Under the pieces are notes generated by a model. The model was not told the DNA's origin, ran no database searches, and saw only the letters and a list, made by a program, of their open reading frames with translations. Made by a program: the position numbers and the translations under genes. Shown here piece after piece: positions 1 through 12,000 of a DNA stretch of 14,025 bases. The stretch is from positions 276-14,300 of the forward strand of contig DOUV01000617.1 in the NCBI GenBank assembly GCA_003520455.1. The letters are read 5' to 3'. How positions within the stretch are numbered: position 1 is the stretch's first letter; each line of letters begins with the position of its first letter. Source of the stretch: Chloroflexota bacterium. Its GTDB lineage: Bacteria; Chloroflexota; Anaerolineae; Ardenticatenales; Ardenticatenaceae.

Positions 1-3000
1 TGCCCCCTGTTCACTGCTCACTGATAACTGTTCACTGTTCACTGATAACTGTTCACTGCTCACCGCCAACTCCACCGCCGCCGGCGCCACCACGTCCACG
101 GTGACGTCGCGCTGGACCGCCGTCTGCCATCCGGCCCGATCGGTGGCGGTCACGTAAACGGTGTAGGCCAGGTTGTCCGGCGGGGCAGCCTGGCCGGTCT
201 CCCAGGTGTAGGTCCAGGCGTTGCCCTCCACAGTGGCACGGCCGGTGACGCTCTCCAGACCATCGCTGATGGTGACGTCGATGTAGTTCAGGGTGGTATC
301 GGTGATGCTGCCGGTGAGCAGGATTTCGCCGGTCAGGGCGGCGTGGGTGCTGGTCAGCACGTCGCCGGTGATGGTGAGTTGCGGCGGCGTGGCGTCCACG
401 GTGATGGTCTGGGTGTAGCTGGCCGTGCCGGTTAGCCAGCCGGTGGCGGTGATGTCCAGCAGGTACTCCCCTTCGCCGGGGGGCGTCCAGCCGAAGCTGA
501 AGAGGGTGGTGGTGATGGTATCGGCGGACCAGGTTTCGCTGTAGATGGGCGCGCTGTCGATGCTGGCGGTCAGCGATTGCAGATACTCTGTCGACTGGAC
601 CGAGCCGGTCAGGGTGAGCGGGTCGGTGGTGCGCAGGATGGAATCCGGTTCATCCACCAGGGAAATAGCAACGGCCGGGGTAGACTGAGCCAGGCCGAGC
701 AGGCGCAGTGAGTTGGTCTCGGTGATCGACTTGGTGACGCAGTGGCCGAAGGTGTCGCAGGCGGTGACGCTTTCGGTGGCCGGGCGCAGGTCAGAGTAGG
801 CCACCCGGACACCGTCCTCCCTGGCGGCGACGTAGGCGTAGTTGCCGGCGCCGGCCACGGCCGAGTACTTCATATCCAGGTGGTAGTCCCTGATGCGGGA
901 GGGGGAGCGGGGGTTGACGATATCGATCAGCCAGACGCCGCCGTAACTGTCAACCATATAGGCGTAGGTTCCACTCAGTGATACCCCCGCCATATGGATA
1001 TTGGGCGGATTAAAGTGGCCCACCTTGACCGGATTGCTCTTGTTGCTGATATCCAGCACGACCAGGCCCTCCCAGGACTTGGCCAGGTAGGCGTAGTTGC
1101 CGGAGATGGCCACGTCGTTGACCGCGTAGGGTACGCGCCATGAGGTGATGGGGCCGGTATACTGGCTCAGGACGCGCGGCTGGTTCGGCGTGCTGACGTC
1201 CAGAATAATCAGGCCGTTGAACTGAGCCGTCACGTAGGCGTAGTTGCCGACGACGACGACTTTCTCTGGCCCGGAGCCGGAGCCCGGGTTCGGCATATCA
1301 ACTTCATCGGCCGGCATGTTGAGAACATCAACCGGCGTTTTCCAGTTGCCGTCGATGTAGCCGTCGCCCAACTGGCCGTTGCTTCGATAACCCCAGCATT
1401 TAACGCCCGTGGTGGTGGCGGCGCAACTATGCTGGTAGCCGCCGCCGAAATGGGTGACGCGCTCCCCCCAGCCATCAGCCCAGGGTGAGCCGACCACATC
1501 AACCGGGACTGAGCTATCATTCCTGGTGCCGTCGCCCAATTGCCCCAGCCAGTTATCACCCCAACATCTGAACCAGCCGTTGATGCTGTATTTGGCGCAG
1601 GTATGGTCTATGCCAGCCTCAATAGCTTCAACATTTGAACCATTGGTAACATTGACCGGGGTCAGGCTCGAACTGGTGCTGCCATTCCCCAACCGCCCGT
1701 CGCCGCCGGATCCCCAGCATTGAGCCTGCTCCGATTTGATAGCGCAGGTGTGATACGCGCCGGCAGCGATGTCTGTCATACCGTAGCCATTGGTGACATT
1801 CACCGGGGTAGAGCGGTTGGTAGTGGTACCGTCGCCCAATTGGCCGCTACTGTTGTCGCCCCAACATTTGGCGCGCCAATTGTCGATGACACAGGTATGG
1901 TCGCCGCCGGCGGTGATGGCCTGGGCGGAGCTGGCCAGTCCGGTTACCTTGACCGGGCTAGCGCGCTCGCTGGTGCTACTACCGTCGCCCAGTTGGCCGT
2001 AGCCGTTGTAACCCCAGCACCACACATCTTCCTCGCTGTCAATGATGCAGGTGTGTCTGAAACCGGCGGCAATGGCCACGGCGTTACCAATGTTGACAAC
2101 ATCAACCGGCGTGGTTTGGTCGCCGCTAAAATAGCCGATCCCCAATTGGCCGTTCTGCCCTTCACCCCAACATTTTACCCTGCCTGTTTCCAGGACGGCG
2201 CAGGTATGGTCTTCGCCTGCGGCGATGGCCACGGCGTTGTCAATGTCTTTCACTTGCACCGGAGTAGCGACGGCGTTAGCGATACTGCCATTCCCCAACT
2301 GGCCGTCGACATTGCGACCCCAGCATTTTACGGTGCCATTGTGCATTAAGGCGCAGGTGTGGTATTGGCCCACGGCCAGGTCTTTCACGCCGGCGCCGGT
2401 TGGATTGGTTGGGTCGGAGATATCCAGAATCTGCAGTTTTCTTTCGGAAGCATTGGGCAGGTAGAGATAGTTGCCCTTCACCCCTGGCACGCCCTTTGTA
2501 GAGAACCCTCCCCGGAAACTATAGCTGCCAACTTCGCCAATCGCGGCGGGGTCGGCAACGTCCAGAATGCGCAGTTCACTGTAATAGTCGTTGACGTAGG
2601 CGTAGTTGCCGGAGACGTAGACCCCGCCGGTCTCGTGCAAGTAGGGTTCTTTGAAATGGCCCACCTCGCTCGGCTGGGTGGGGTCGGAGACGTCCAGCAC
2701 GCGCAGCCCTTCCCGGTAATCGGCCACGTACAGGCGGTTGCCGACCAGGGCCAGGTTGATGGCCTCGCCGTCGGTGTCGAGGACGCCCACCTCTTCCAGC
2801 GGCGGCACGTCGAATTCGCACTGCGCGGTCAGGCGGAAGAGGCGCTGGACGTCGTCGTAGTCCTCCGCGCCGGGGACCTCGTCTGCCTGGCTGAAGACGC
2901 CCGCCCCGCAGATGGAGGTGAACTGCGCAGAGGAGAGGTTGTAGTCTTCGGCAGTGGACGTAAAGCGGTATTTGTCGCCCACCACCGTGCGGCTGATGCT

Positions 3001-6000
3001 GACCCGCGGGGCCAGGGTGTCGATCTCGCCGAACCAGGCGTTGCGGCTGTTGGTGGTGTCGTCGGTCAGCCCGGCGGTGTCCGCGCCGCGCAGGTCAACC
3101 CGGTAGTTGCCCTCCAGCCCGGCCGGGACGTCCAGCGTCCAGTCAGAGGCCGGGGCGGGGAGCGAGACGGTGCATAGCTCCAGCGACCAGTTCAAGATCT
3201 GGCCCTGGTCGCCCCCGGCCTGGTCTCTGACCCGAAATTGCCACGTTCCCTGGGCCGGTTGACCGTGCAGGGCGCTGAGGGGCGATTCGGGCCGGAATGG
3301 GCCGCTGAAGGGCGCAGAGCCGTTGCTGATCAAGGTGGCGGCCTCGTCGTCGAATTGCGTATTGGTGTAGTTATCCCTCCAGCTGCCCCGGCGGTTGAAC
3401 AGCGTTACCTGGGCGTTGTTGGGGGCAATCAGATAGCCGCTGAGGTCCCCATCATAGGTATGCTGGATGTTGACCGTCAGGTTGACGTCGTCCACCTTGA
3501 ACGTATCCGGCACACTGATGCTGGAGATGGAGGTTTGATAGTCCCGGATGGCGACCGGCGTGTCGCTGCTGGTGTAGGTCTTGCAGGAGATTCCGGTCGC
3601 GGCGCGCTCGTCGGAGACTTCCGAAGTCTGCCAGACTTCGGAAGTCTGGGTGACGGCGCCGGTCTGGGCCGGGTAGCCGGCCGGCTGCCAGCCGCTGTGG
3701 TACAGCGCCTTCACCTCGTCGCTAGAGATGGCGCGGGGGTAGAGGCGCACCTCGTCGATGGCCCCTTTGAAGTAATTGGCGCTGCTCCCCACCTGCCGGC
3801 CCAGGCTCACGCCAGCGCCGCTGCCGGCGGCGCTGTTCGTCCAGCCGGCGTTCACTTTCTGGCCGTCGACGTACAGCAGTTGGCGGGTGCCATCGGACAC
3901 ACCGCACAGGTGGTACCACCGTCCGGCGACGAGCGCACCGGACTGCACGTTGCTGCTGCCGGAGATGGCGCTGTGCTGCCAGGCAAAACCGCTGCTGCCC
4001 CTGCGCAGCGCCCAGTTGTAGCCGCTGCTCCCCCAGCGCTGGGCAATGACCGCGCCGGCGGCGTTGCCCGCCTCCGGCCTGACCCACAGGCAGACCGACA
4101 GTTGCTCGCCGGTCAGGTCGGCCCCGTTTTCGACGCTCAGGGAGTCGTCCACGCCGTCCAGTTGCAGGGCGAAGTTGCCCACCGCGCCGGGCACCACCCG
4201 ATTTTCGGCGCTGCCGCTGTGCAGAGTGGCCGGGCGGGTGTCGTCGGCGGCATTGGGCAGGATGGCGCCATCGGCGGCAAAACGCTGCTCGAACGGCAGA
4301 TGGAGTTCGCCGCTGCCGCCCCGGTACTGGTACAGTTGGTTGACCTGCTCGGCGGTCAGGCTGGAGTCGAACACGCGTACGTCATCCAGCGCGCCGCTAA
4401 AGTAGGTCTTCCAGGGCGAGCGGCCCAGTCGGAAGTCGCCCGAGCCTTGATAGTGCGCCGACGTCGTGCCCTGGGCCACCTTCACCCCATCTCGATAGAT
4501 GATGCGGGTCCTGGTGCTCGCATCGTAGGTGCAGGCCCAGTGGTGCCAGTCGGTGTCCGTGTAGGTTGCCGGGGTGTCCAGGCCGTTGCCGTAAAAATCG
4601 CAGGTGAATGTGTTGTTGCCTCTGAACCCAAGGTGCAACCCCCGGTTGTTGCGGTCCGTGCCCTGCCCAATGGCCATGTCCCAGCGGCCGGCGGCGTTGC
4701 GTTTGGCCCAGAAGGCCACGGTGAAGGATGTGTTGGCCAGGTTGATGCCGCTCCCCGCGCTCACGGCGTCATCCGCGCCGTCGAACTGCGCTGCTGTGCC
4801 AATGCGGCCGGGCACGCCGGCGGTGGGGCAATTTTTGCCGTCGCACGAACCGGTGCGACCATTGCCGGACTTGTCTTCAAAGTTGAGGTTGCCGTTGGCG
4901 TCAACCACATCATCCAGCGGCAGGTAAAGGAGCTGGCCGGCGGGCAAAGCGGGGCCGCTGGCCGTGGCCCGGTAGAAGGGCGCGCTGCCGGAGAGCGGGG
5001 TGAAGGCCACGTCGACCCCGGCCACGCCGGAGACCAGGCTCTGGGCCAGGGCGCGAATGTCGCTCACGGTCAGGGCGCGGTCGTAGACCTGAACCTCGTC
5101 CAGCAGGCCGCTGAAGCTCTGGCCCAGGGTGACGGTGAGGGCTGCCCCCCCCTCCGTCCCCCCCATGGGGAGGGAAACCGTCCCCACGCTTGCGCCGTCC
5201 ACGTACAGGGTCAGGCTCTCGCCGCTTTTCACGGCCGCCAGGTGATGCCAGGCGCTGTCGTTGTAGGCCCGGCTGCTGACGATCTCTGTGCCGCCACTGG
5301 TCCCGGTTGGGAAGCGGTGCAGGACGCGCGCCTTGCCGTCGCTCCCCAGTTGCAGCCGGATGCCGGGGTTGCCGCCGTTGGTGGCGGCGAAGAGGGCTTG
5401 GGCCGCGGCCGCGCCGGTTCGGAACCAGGCGGCGACGGTGTACCCCGTCCGCGTGATCGCCAGGGTGTTCGCCAGGGTGACGGTATCATTGCCGTCGAAT
5501 TGCAGGGCGCGGCCGAATTGGCCGGCCTGCCCGGCACTGGGGCAGGCGCTGCCGCTGCAGACGGCGTTGTTCTTGCGGCCGGAACCATCGACGAAGAGTT
5601 GCGCGCCGGCGGCTTCGTCCAGGTGCAGGCGCACAACCGCGCCCGGCAGGCTGGGCACGTCCTGGACACCCCCTTGCAGGGTCAGGGTGTCGCTGATGAC
5701 GTTGGCCGGGACGGCGTTCAGGTCCAGCTCCGCGCCGGGCGGGCTGGCGTCCAGGTGGAATCGGATGCTCCGGGTGGCCCGGTTGCCCATCCGGTCTTCC
5801 GCCTGCACGGTGAGGGTGTAGGCGCCGGTGGGGTTGGCTTCGTAGAGGAGGTAGTCGACCGACCACCGGCTGCCGGCGACGGTGGCCAGTTGCATCCCCG
5901 CGCCGGCGCTGTTGCCCTCGGCATCCAGCAGCGTCACCTGCACGCTGTCGGGATTCACCCCGCTGCCGGCGGCGCCGCTGCTCAGGGTGGGGTCGCTGAC

Positions 6001-9000
6001 CGTGCCGGAGAGGGCCAGCTTCCAGGTGTCGGGCTGGGTGGCGTGGCGCTGCGGCACGAGCAGGTCGCCCTCGGCCGTATCGGGACCGATGCTGGGGGGC
6101 GTGCCGTCCACGTAGAGGGTGTAGGAGGTGGAGGGCATCTCACGGTTGCCCGCAGCGTCAGTAGCGCGAGTTTGCAGGGTGTAGGTCCCCTCGCCGCCGA
6201 AGTCGGCCGGATCGAAGGTGGGGCACCAGGCACCCCCCTCATTCCCCCCAACCAGGGGGGAGATGTCCTGACATTCGGGCGCGCCGATCCAGATGAAGCC
6301 GCTCTGGCCGTCTTTCTTGACGCCCAGCTCGGCCAGGGCCACGCGAGAGGTGGTGTCCGCAGCCTCGATGTCTAGCACCACATCCTGGTTGGCGCGGTAG
6401 TTGTCCTGGCCCGACTGGTAGGAGCGCAGGCTGGAGGTGGGACTGTCGGCGTCGATGGTAATCTCGTGGCTCTGGCGCTCTTCCACCCAGCGGCCCTGGT
6501 AGCGGAAGATGTCACGGATCTCATATTGGGAGAGGGCGCGGCCGTAGATGGCCAGTTCGTCGATGCGGCCGCTGAAGTAGTTGCTATCGCCGCCCCATTT
6601 TCCAACGTAGACTTGACCGGTTTCCGGCCAGCCGGTTCCCTGGAATGGTGCGTGCCCGGTTTCGGCTTTGTCCAGGTAGCCGTTGACGAAGATGGCCTGT
6701 TCCTGCCTGTCTTTGTCGTAGCGCCAGGTGAGGTGATACCAGTAGTTGGGCCTCAGCTCGGTGTTAGCGCCCATATCGTTGCCGTAGAAGCCCATGTAGG
6801 GCTTGCTATTGCGGACCGCCAGGTGCAGGCCCTTATTATTGCTCCGCGTGTCGGTGCCCAGGATGGCGTTGTCGCCGTTCTTGGCAAAATCATTCCCTCT
6901 GACCCAGGCCATCACGGTGAAGCTATCATCTTCCAGCATCGCCTGCGCCAGCCGGTGCAAAGACACGTAGTCATCTTCCCCATCGAATTCGACCGACAGC
7001 CCCAGTTGGCCCTTGTTCCCGCTTGTGGGGCAGTGAGGTGTCACACACTCCCCGTACGCGGTCTGCGCCGCGCCATTGGGACCGTAAAATTTGGTCGCGC
7101 CCTCCGCCTCATCGAAGGAGAGGTTGATCCATGGGGCGGCGGCATAATCATCCCAGATTTCATAGCCGGCGAGCGCGCGCCGGTAGACGCGCACGTCGTC
7201 CAGGAGGCCACCGAAGTGCGCGCCCCAAGGCGCCTTGCCCACCCACAGGTTGCCCGTGCCTTGATAGGTGGCCGAGGCCGTGTCCTGGGCCACCTGAACC
7301 CCATCGCGGTAGATGGTGCGGGTTTTCGTGCCGGCCTCGTAGGTGCAGGCCCAGTAGTGCCAGTTGGTGTCGGTGTAGGCCGACGAGGTATCCAGGCCGT
7401 TGCCGTAGAAGTCGCAGGTAAATGTGTTGTTGTCTCTGAACCCAAGGTGCAAGCCCCGGTTGTTGCTGTCCGTGCCCTGCCCAATGGCCATGTCCCAGCG
7501 GTTGGCGGCGTTGCGTTTGGCCCAGAAGGCCACGGTAAAGGACTTGTTGGCCAGGTCGATCCCGCTGCCGGCGTCCACGTAATCGTCGCTGCCATCGAAC
7601 AGCGCGGCCTGGTTGGCGACGCCGGAGACGCCGCTGGTAGGACAAGACCCCCCTCCGGCTCCCCCCGATGCGGGGGGAGAGGCGCTACAAGTTCCCTTGC
7701 GCTGGCCGGTGGGATCCGTGGCGTCGGCGAAGCCCTGGCCGGATAGGCCCACGCCGGGCGGGTCATCGAAGCGCAGGTGCAGGGCGAGCGTGCTGCTGGC
7801 GTAGAAGGTCTGCACTTCTTCGGCGCCCATCACCCGCTTGTAGATGGCGACCTGGCCGATTGCTCCGCGGAAGGGGATGGAGAAGTTACTGAATGCGGGC
7901 GTGGTATCGTTGCCCAGCCAGATATGTGCCTTCGTATCGTCTGACCGATCAGTATAGGGGTTTTGCTTGCCCGAGATGGCGGGATCGTTGGTTGTAAATT
8001 TCCGATCCCACACGAAATCGTCGCCGTCATCCTGGTTGGCGCCGCAGCGGGTCCCGCCGTCATCTTCCCAGATCCGCAGATAGCCCTCTTCCGAGAGATC
8101 CAGGGACTGCTTGACGTCATGATCCCCCACGTCCACATCGCCCTGGTTCCAAATCTCGCGTTGAGCGCCGCCGCGGCGATCACGCCAGGCAATGCACAGC
8201 TCGGCGTTACCGCTGCCATCGGCCTCGTCGGTGATTTGCAGGTGGTCCAGGTAGACGCTGGCCCGGTTGCTGGCCCGGCCGATGGTGGGATCGTATGCGT
8301 AGGCTACCTGTTGGCTGGAGAAGGTGTGGTGGTCCCTCTCCACGCCATTGACGTAGAGCCGGTACGCTCCCTGGTCAAACGTGGCCACCAGGTGGTTCCA
8401 GGCGTTGAGGGTGAGCACGTCGCCGCTGGTGCGCTCGCGCCAGTCGCTCCCGTCGCCGAAGCCAAAGCGCACCTTCTTGCCGACGGCCAGCAGGGTGGGG
8501 AAGGCATCCTTCTGCCCGGCGTTCTTGCCCAGGATGCCCTGGGGATGATTATCATAGGCGCCGCCAAAGAGCCAGCCGCGCGGGGTGGGCTTGACCCAGG
8601 CCGAAAGGGTGAACCTGGCGTTATCCAGGGATGGGATGACGTAAGAACGAGTATTCTCGTAGTAGTACGTCCCGTCGAACAACTTGTCCGACAGGTCCAC
8701 CTGGTACACCGGGCGGCCGGCCAGGCGGGCAATCTCATCGGCGGAGAGGGCGCGGTCATAGACGCGCAGGTCGTCCACGGCGCCGCTGAAGTTATCGCCC
8801 CAGGGCGCCTTGCCAACGTAGAAGTCGCCGGTGCCCTGGTAGTGCGATCGAGACCCATTATAGCCGTAACTCATTCCTTCCTGATAGAGGGTACGAATGC
8901 CGGTGGCCGCGTCGTAGGTGCAGGCCCAGTGTTGCCACTCCTGGTGGATGATGGTGGGGCCGGTAATGTCGTCACCGTAGAAGCCGCAGATAAACTGATT

Positions 9001-12000
9001 GTCGGCGTTGAACCCGACGTGTAGCCCCTTGTAGTTGTTCCTCTCGCCCTGCCCGACGATGAACATGTTGCGGCCGGTAGCGTCGCGCTTGACCCAGAAG
9101 GCCACGGTGAAGGATTTGTTGGCCAGGTCGATCCTGTTGCCGGCGTTCAGGGAGTCGTCGCTGCCGTCGAACTGCACCGCCGTGCCCGAGATGCCGCCCT
9201 GCCCGGCCTGGGGGCAACTGCTGCCGGAGCAGGTGGCGTTGCGCGCCGGCACGTTGCCGGAGAAATCGTAGAAGGTGCTGGCGCCGCTGCCTTCGCCGAA
9301 GGGTAGCCAGAGTTGGGCATAGCCTGATTCCTCGCGCCGGTCCACGATGATGCCGCCGGCCACCTGGGCCAGGGTGGCCTTGCCGGAGGACACGCCGCTC
9401 TTGACCGTGACGTTGCCGGACAGCTCCTGCCTCTCGCCCGGCTGCAGGATGAAGGATGCCGGCGGCACGGCGTTGTCCAGGCCGGCGGGGAAGTCGGTGG
9501 TCAGCAGGCCGTTGGCGTATCGGTTGAGCAAGTGATTCTCAGCCGTCCCGGTGTAGGTCAGCGTGTCGCCCGGCTTGACGATGCCATCGTTGTAGTTGTA
9601 GCGCGCATCTCGCGCAGCCTCGATTTCGGCCTGGGAGAGGGCTTTGGCGAAGACGGCCACCTCGTCCAGGCGGCCGCTGAAGTGAGCGCCCCAGGGCGCC
9701 TTGCCCACCCACAGGTCGCCGGCGCCCTGATAGTGCGCCGAGGCCGTGCGCTGAGCGACGTTCGCCCCGTCGCGGTAGATGGTCTGCGTGCGCGAGCCGG
9801 CGTCGTAGGTGCAGGCCCAGTGGTGCCAGTCGCTATCCGTGTAGGGCGCGGAGGTATCCAGGTCGTTGCCGTAGAAGGCGCAGGTGAACTTGTTGTTGTT
9901 GCGGAACCCGATGTGCAGCCCCTGGTTATCGCTCCCCACGCCCTGCCCGATGGCGATGTCCCAGCGGTTGGCGGCGCTGCGCCTGGCCCAGAAGGCCACC
10001 GTGAAGGAGCGGTTGGCCAGGGTGAGGGTGTCGCTCGACTTGATGGACACGACATCGTCCGCGCCGTCGAAGACCAGCGCGTTGCCGTAGCGGCCGGTGT
10101 GGCCGGCGGCCGGACAGCCGTCCCCTTCGCAGATTCCGTTGTTGATGTCGCCGGAGACGTCGCTGAAGGCCGTCGCGCCGGCGGTCTCCTCGAAGCGCAG
10201 CAGCATCACCGGCGCGCCGGGCTCGCGCACTTTCGACTCGTAGCTCAATATCGTGGAGTCCGATGCGACGCCGGGGTGGAAGCCAAAGACCTTCTCCTGG
10301 AAGTCGGTCAGCTCATCGCCGTCGGCGTCGATGCTCAGGGGGTCTGACGTGACCCAGGTCTTCAGTTGGCTGCCGTCCGCGGCCAGGGCGTAGACGAACT
10401 CCCAGCCGTCCAGCTCCTCTTTGTCGGTCAGGCCGTCGCCGTCGCTGTCCATGCGGTTGGGGTTGGTCCCCAGCCGGACTTCGTCGTAGTCGCTCAGCCC
10501 GTCGCCGTCGCTGTCGGCCCGGGACGGGTCGGTCCCTTCCTGGCTTTCAAAGAGGTCGGAGAGGCCATCGGCGTCGCTGTCCCAGCGGCTGTCGTCGGGG
10601 TCGCTGCCGCCGTCGGCTTTGTTGAGCAGGCCGTCGCCGTCGAAATCCTTCATGCGGGGGAAGGTGACATCGCCAACCTGCCCCCAGGCCAGGGAGAAAC
10701 CGCTCTCTTTGTGACAGGCGTGGTTGGGAACGTCGCCTTTGCAGGCGTAGAATTCATCCAGGGTATCCGGGAAAACGTCCCACAAAATCGTCTTGCCCAG
10801 GTCGGTGTGGTTGGTGTTGTCTTCGGTGCGGATATGGCAGACCGGAATCAGCGTGACGAATGGCACCGGAGGTATGGCGGGAGGAATGGGGACGACCCAG
10901 CACTCCTGGGTGGGCGCGGCGTACGTTTCCGTCAGGTAAAGGTTGGCCGGCCGGTTGATGCCGGCTTCAGCCAGCGCGCTGTTGCCGGAAACACTTTGCT
11001 TGTTGTACAGCGCGTCTTCCCCGTCAACCTTGAATACCCCCCGCTCCCAGTCATCTTCCATCTGGTTGCGGGCCACACCTTTGACGCCGTCCTCAGGCGG
11101 TTTGATCTCGCCCTCTTCCTGTTTCCCCGGCCTGAGAAGGTATCGAAAAGTGGCCGAGTCGAGATTGGCGTAGGTGTACTGCCAGGCGTAGACGGCCGCT
11201 TTCCAGTCAATCGGCACGTCGGCCAGGGTGATGATGTTGGCCACCGACATGTTGTATTTCATGTCGCTGCCCACGCTGTAGCCCCGCTCGACATTCACCA
11301 GCTGAAAATCGAAATCGGCGACGTTCATGCGCCCCGCTTCGTGCAGATTCCCCACCAGCGAGTTCTGGCTGAAGATGCCCCAGCGGATGGCTTCGGTGAG
11401 GAAACCGGACAGCCCGCCGCATAGATCGAACTTGAAGCCCCCTTGCGCGGTCTTGACGCTGTTTTTCTGGTCGTCGCTCAGAAAAGAGCAAATAAAGTTA
11501 ATCACCGCGTCAACCAGGCCGATGACAGCGGCAATAATCTGCCCGATGACCGGGATGAGGCTGATGGCAAACAGAATGGTGATGGCGACCACGGTGGCTA
11601 TGGTGTCGGCCACGGCCGCGGTGAACTGTAAGCTGAGAAAACTGCCATACCCGCCGGCGGCCCAGGCAGCGATGAAAAAGCCGATGGTGACACCAATGGC
11701 GATGATGGTCAAGGCCGCGCCGGCATACATCGAGGCTCGGGAGATGTTCTTGCTGGCCGCGGCCATTTTGTTAGCCAGGCCCTTGAAACTTGTCCACGAG
11801 CCGGCAAGGCCGCTTAAGTCTTTAACCGTGTTGATCATATCAAGGGTCGTGCCGGCCACACCCAGGCCCAGGGTCACCTTTTGCAAGTCCTTGTTTTTGC
11901 TGAAACTGCCGGCAATGGAAAAACCGAGGGCGGCTACCGCGATGCCCCCGGAAGCCATTTTCTTGGGGTCCGCCAGAGACTTGAACTTGCTTTGTACACC

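Noticed and set aside
8..70. CRISPR array or origin iterons
   Set aside because: The units abut with no spacers, there are only three, and they are translated in frame within an Ig-like region.
3615..3647. Inverted repeat as a transcription terminator
   Set aside because: It has no following T-run on either strand and is embedded in an uninterrupted coding frame between two domains.
3238..6375. Open frame of 1,045 codons on the plus strand
   Set aside because: It is the exact codon-aligned complement of the minus-strand frame. It stays open because the real gene seldom uses TTA, CTA or TCA codons. Its translation is rich in Gly, Ala and Val without recognisable domains.
7041..7766. Minus-strand open frame of 241 codons in another register
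   Set aside because: It overlaps LamG module 4, whose real frame has clear motifs. The alternative translation is low-complexity Pro/Ala/Thr/Arg.
6466..9024. Further plus-strand open frames (6466-7746 and 7963-9024)
   Set aside because: They lie in the same codon-aligned antisense register and repeat similar peptides wherever LamG modules repeat, as expected for shadows.
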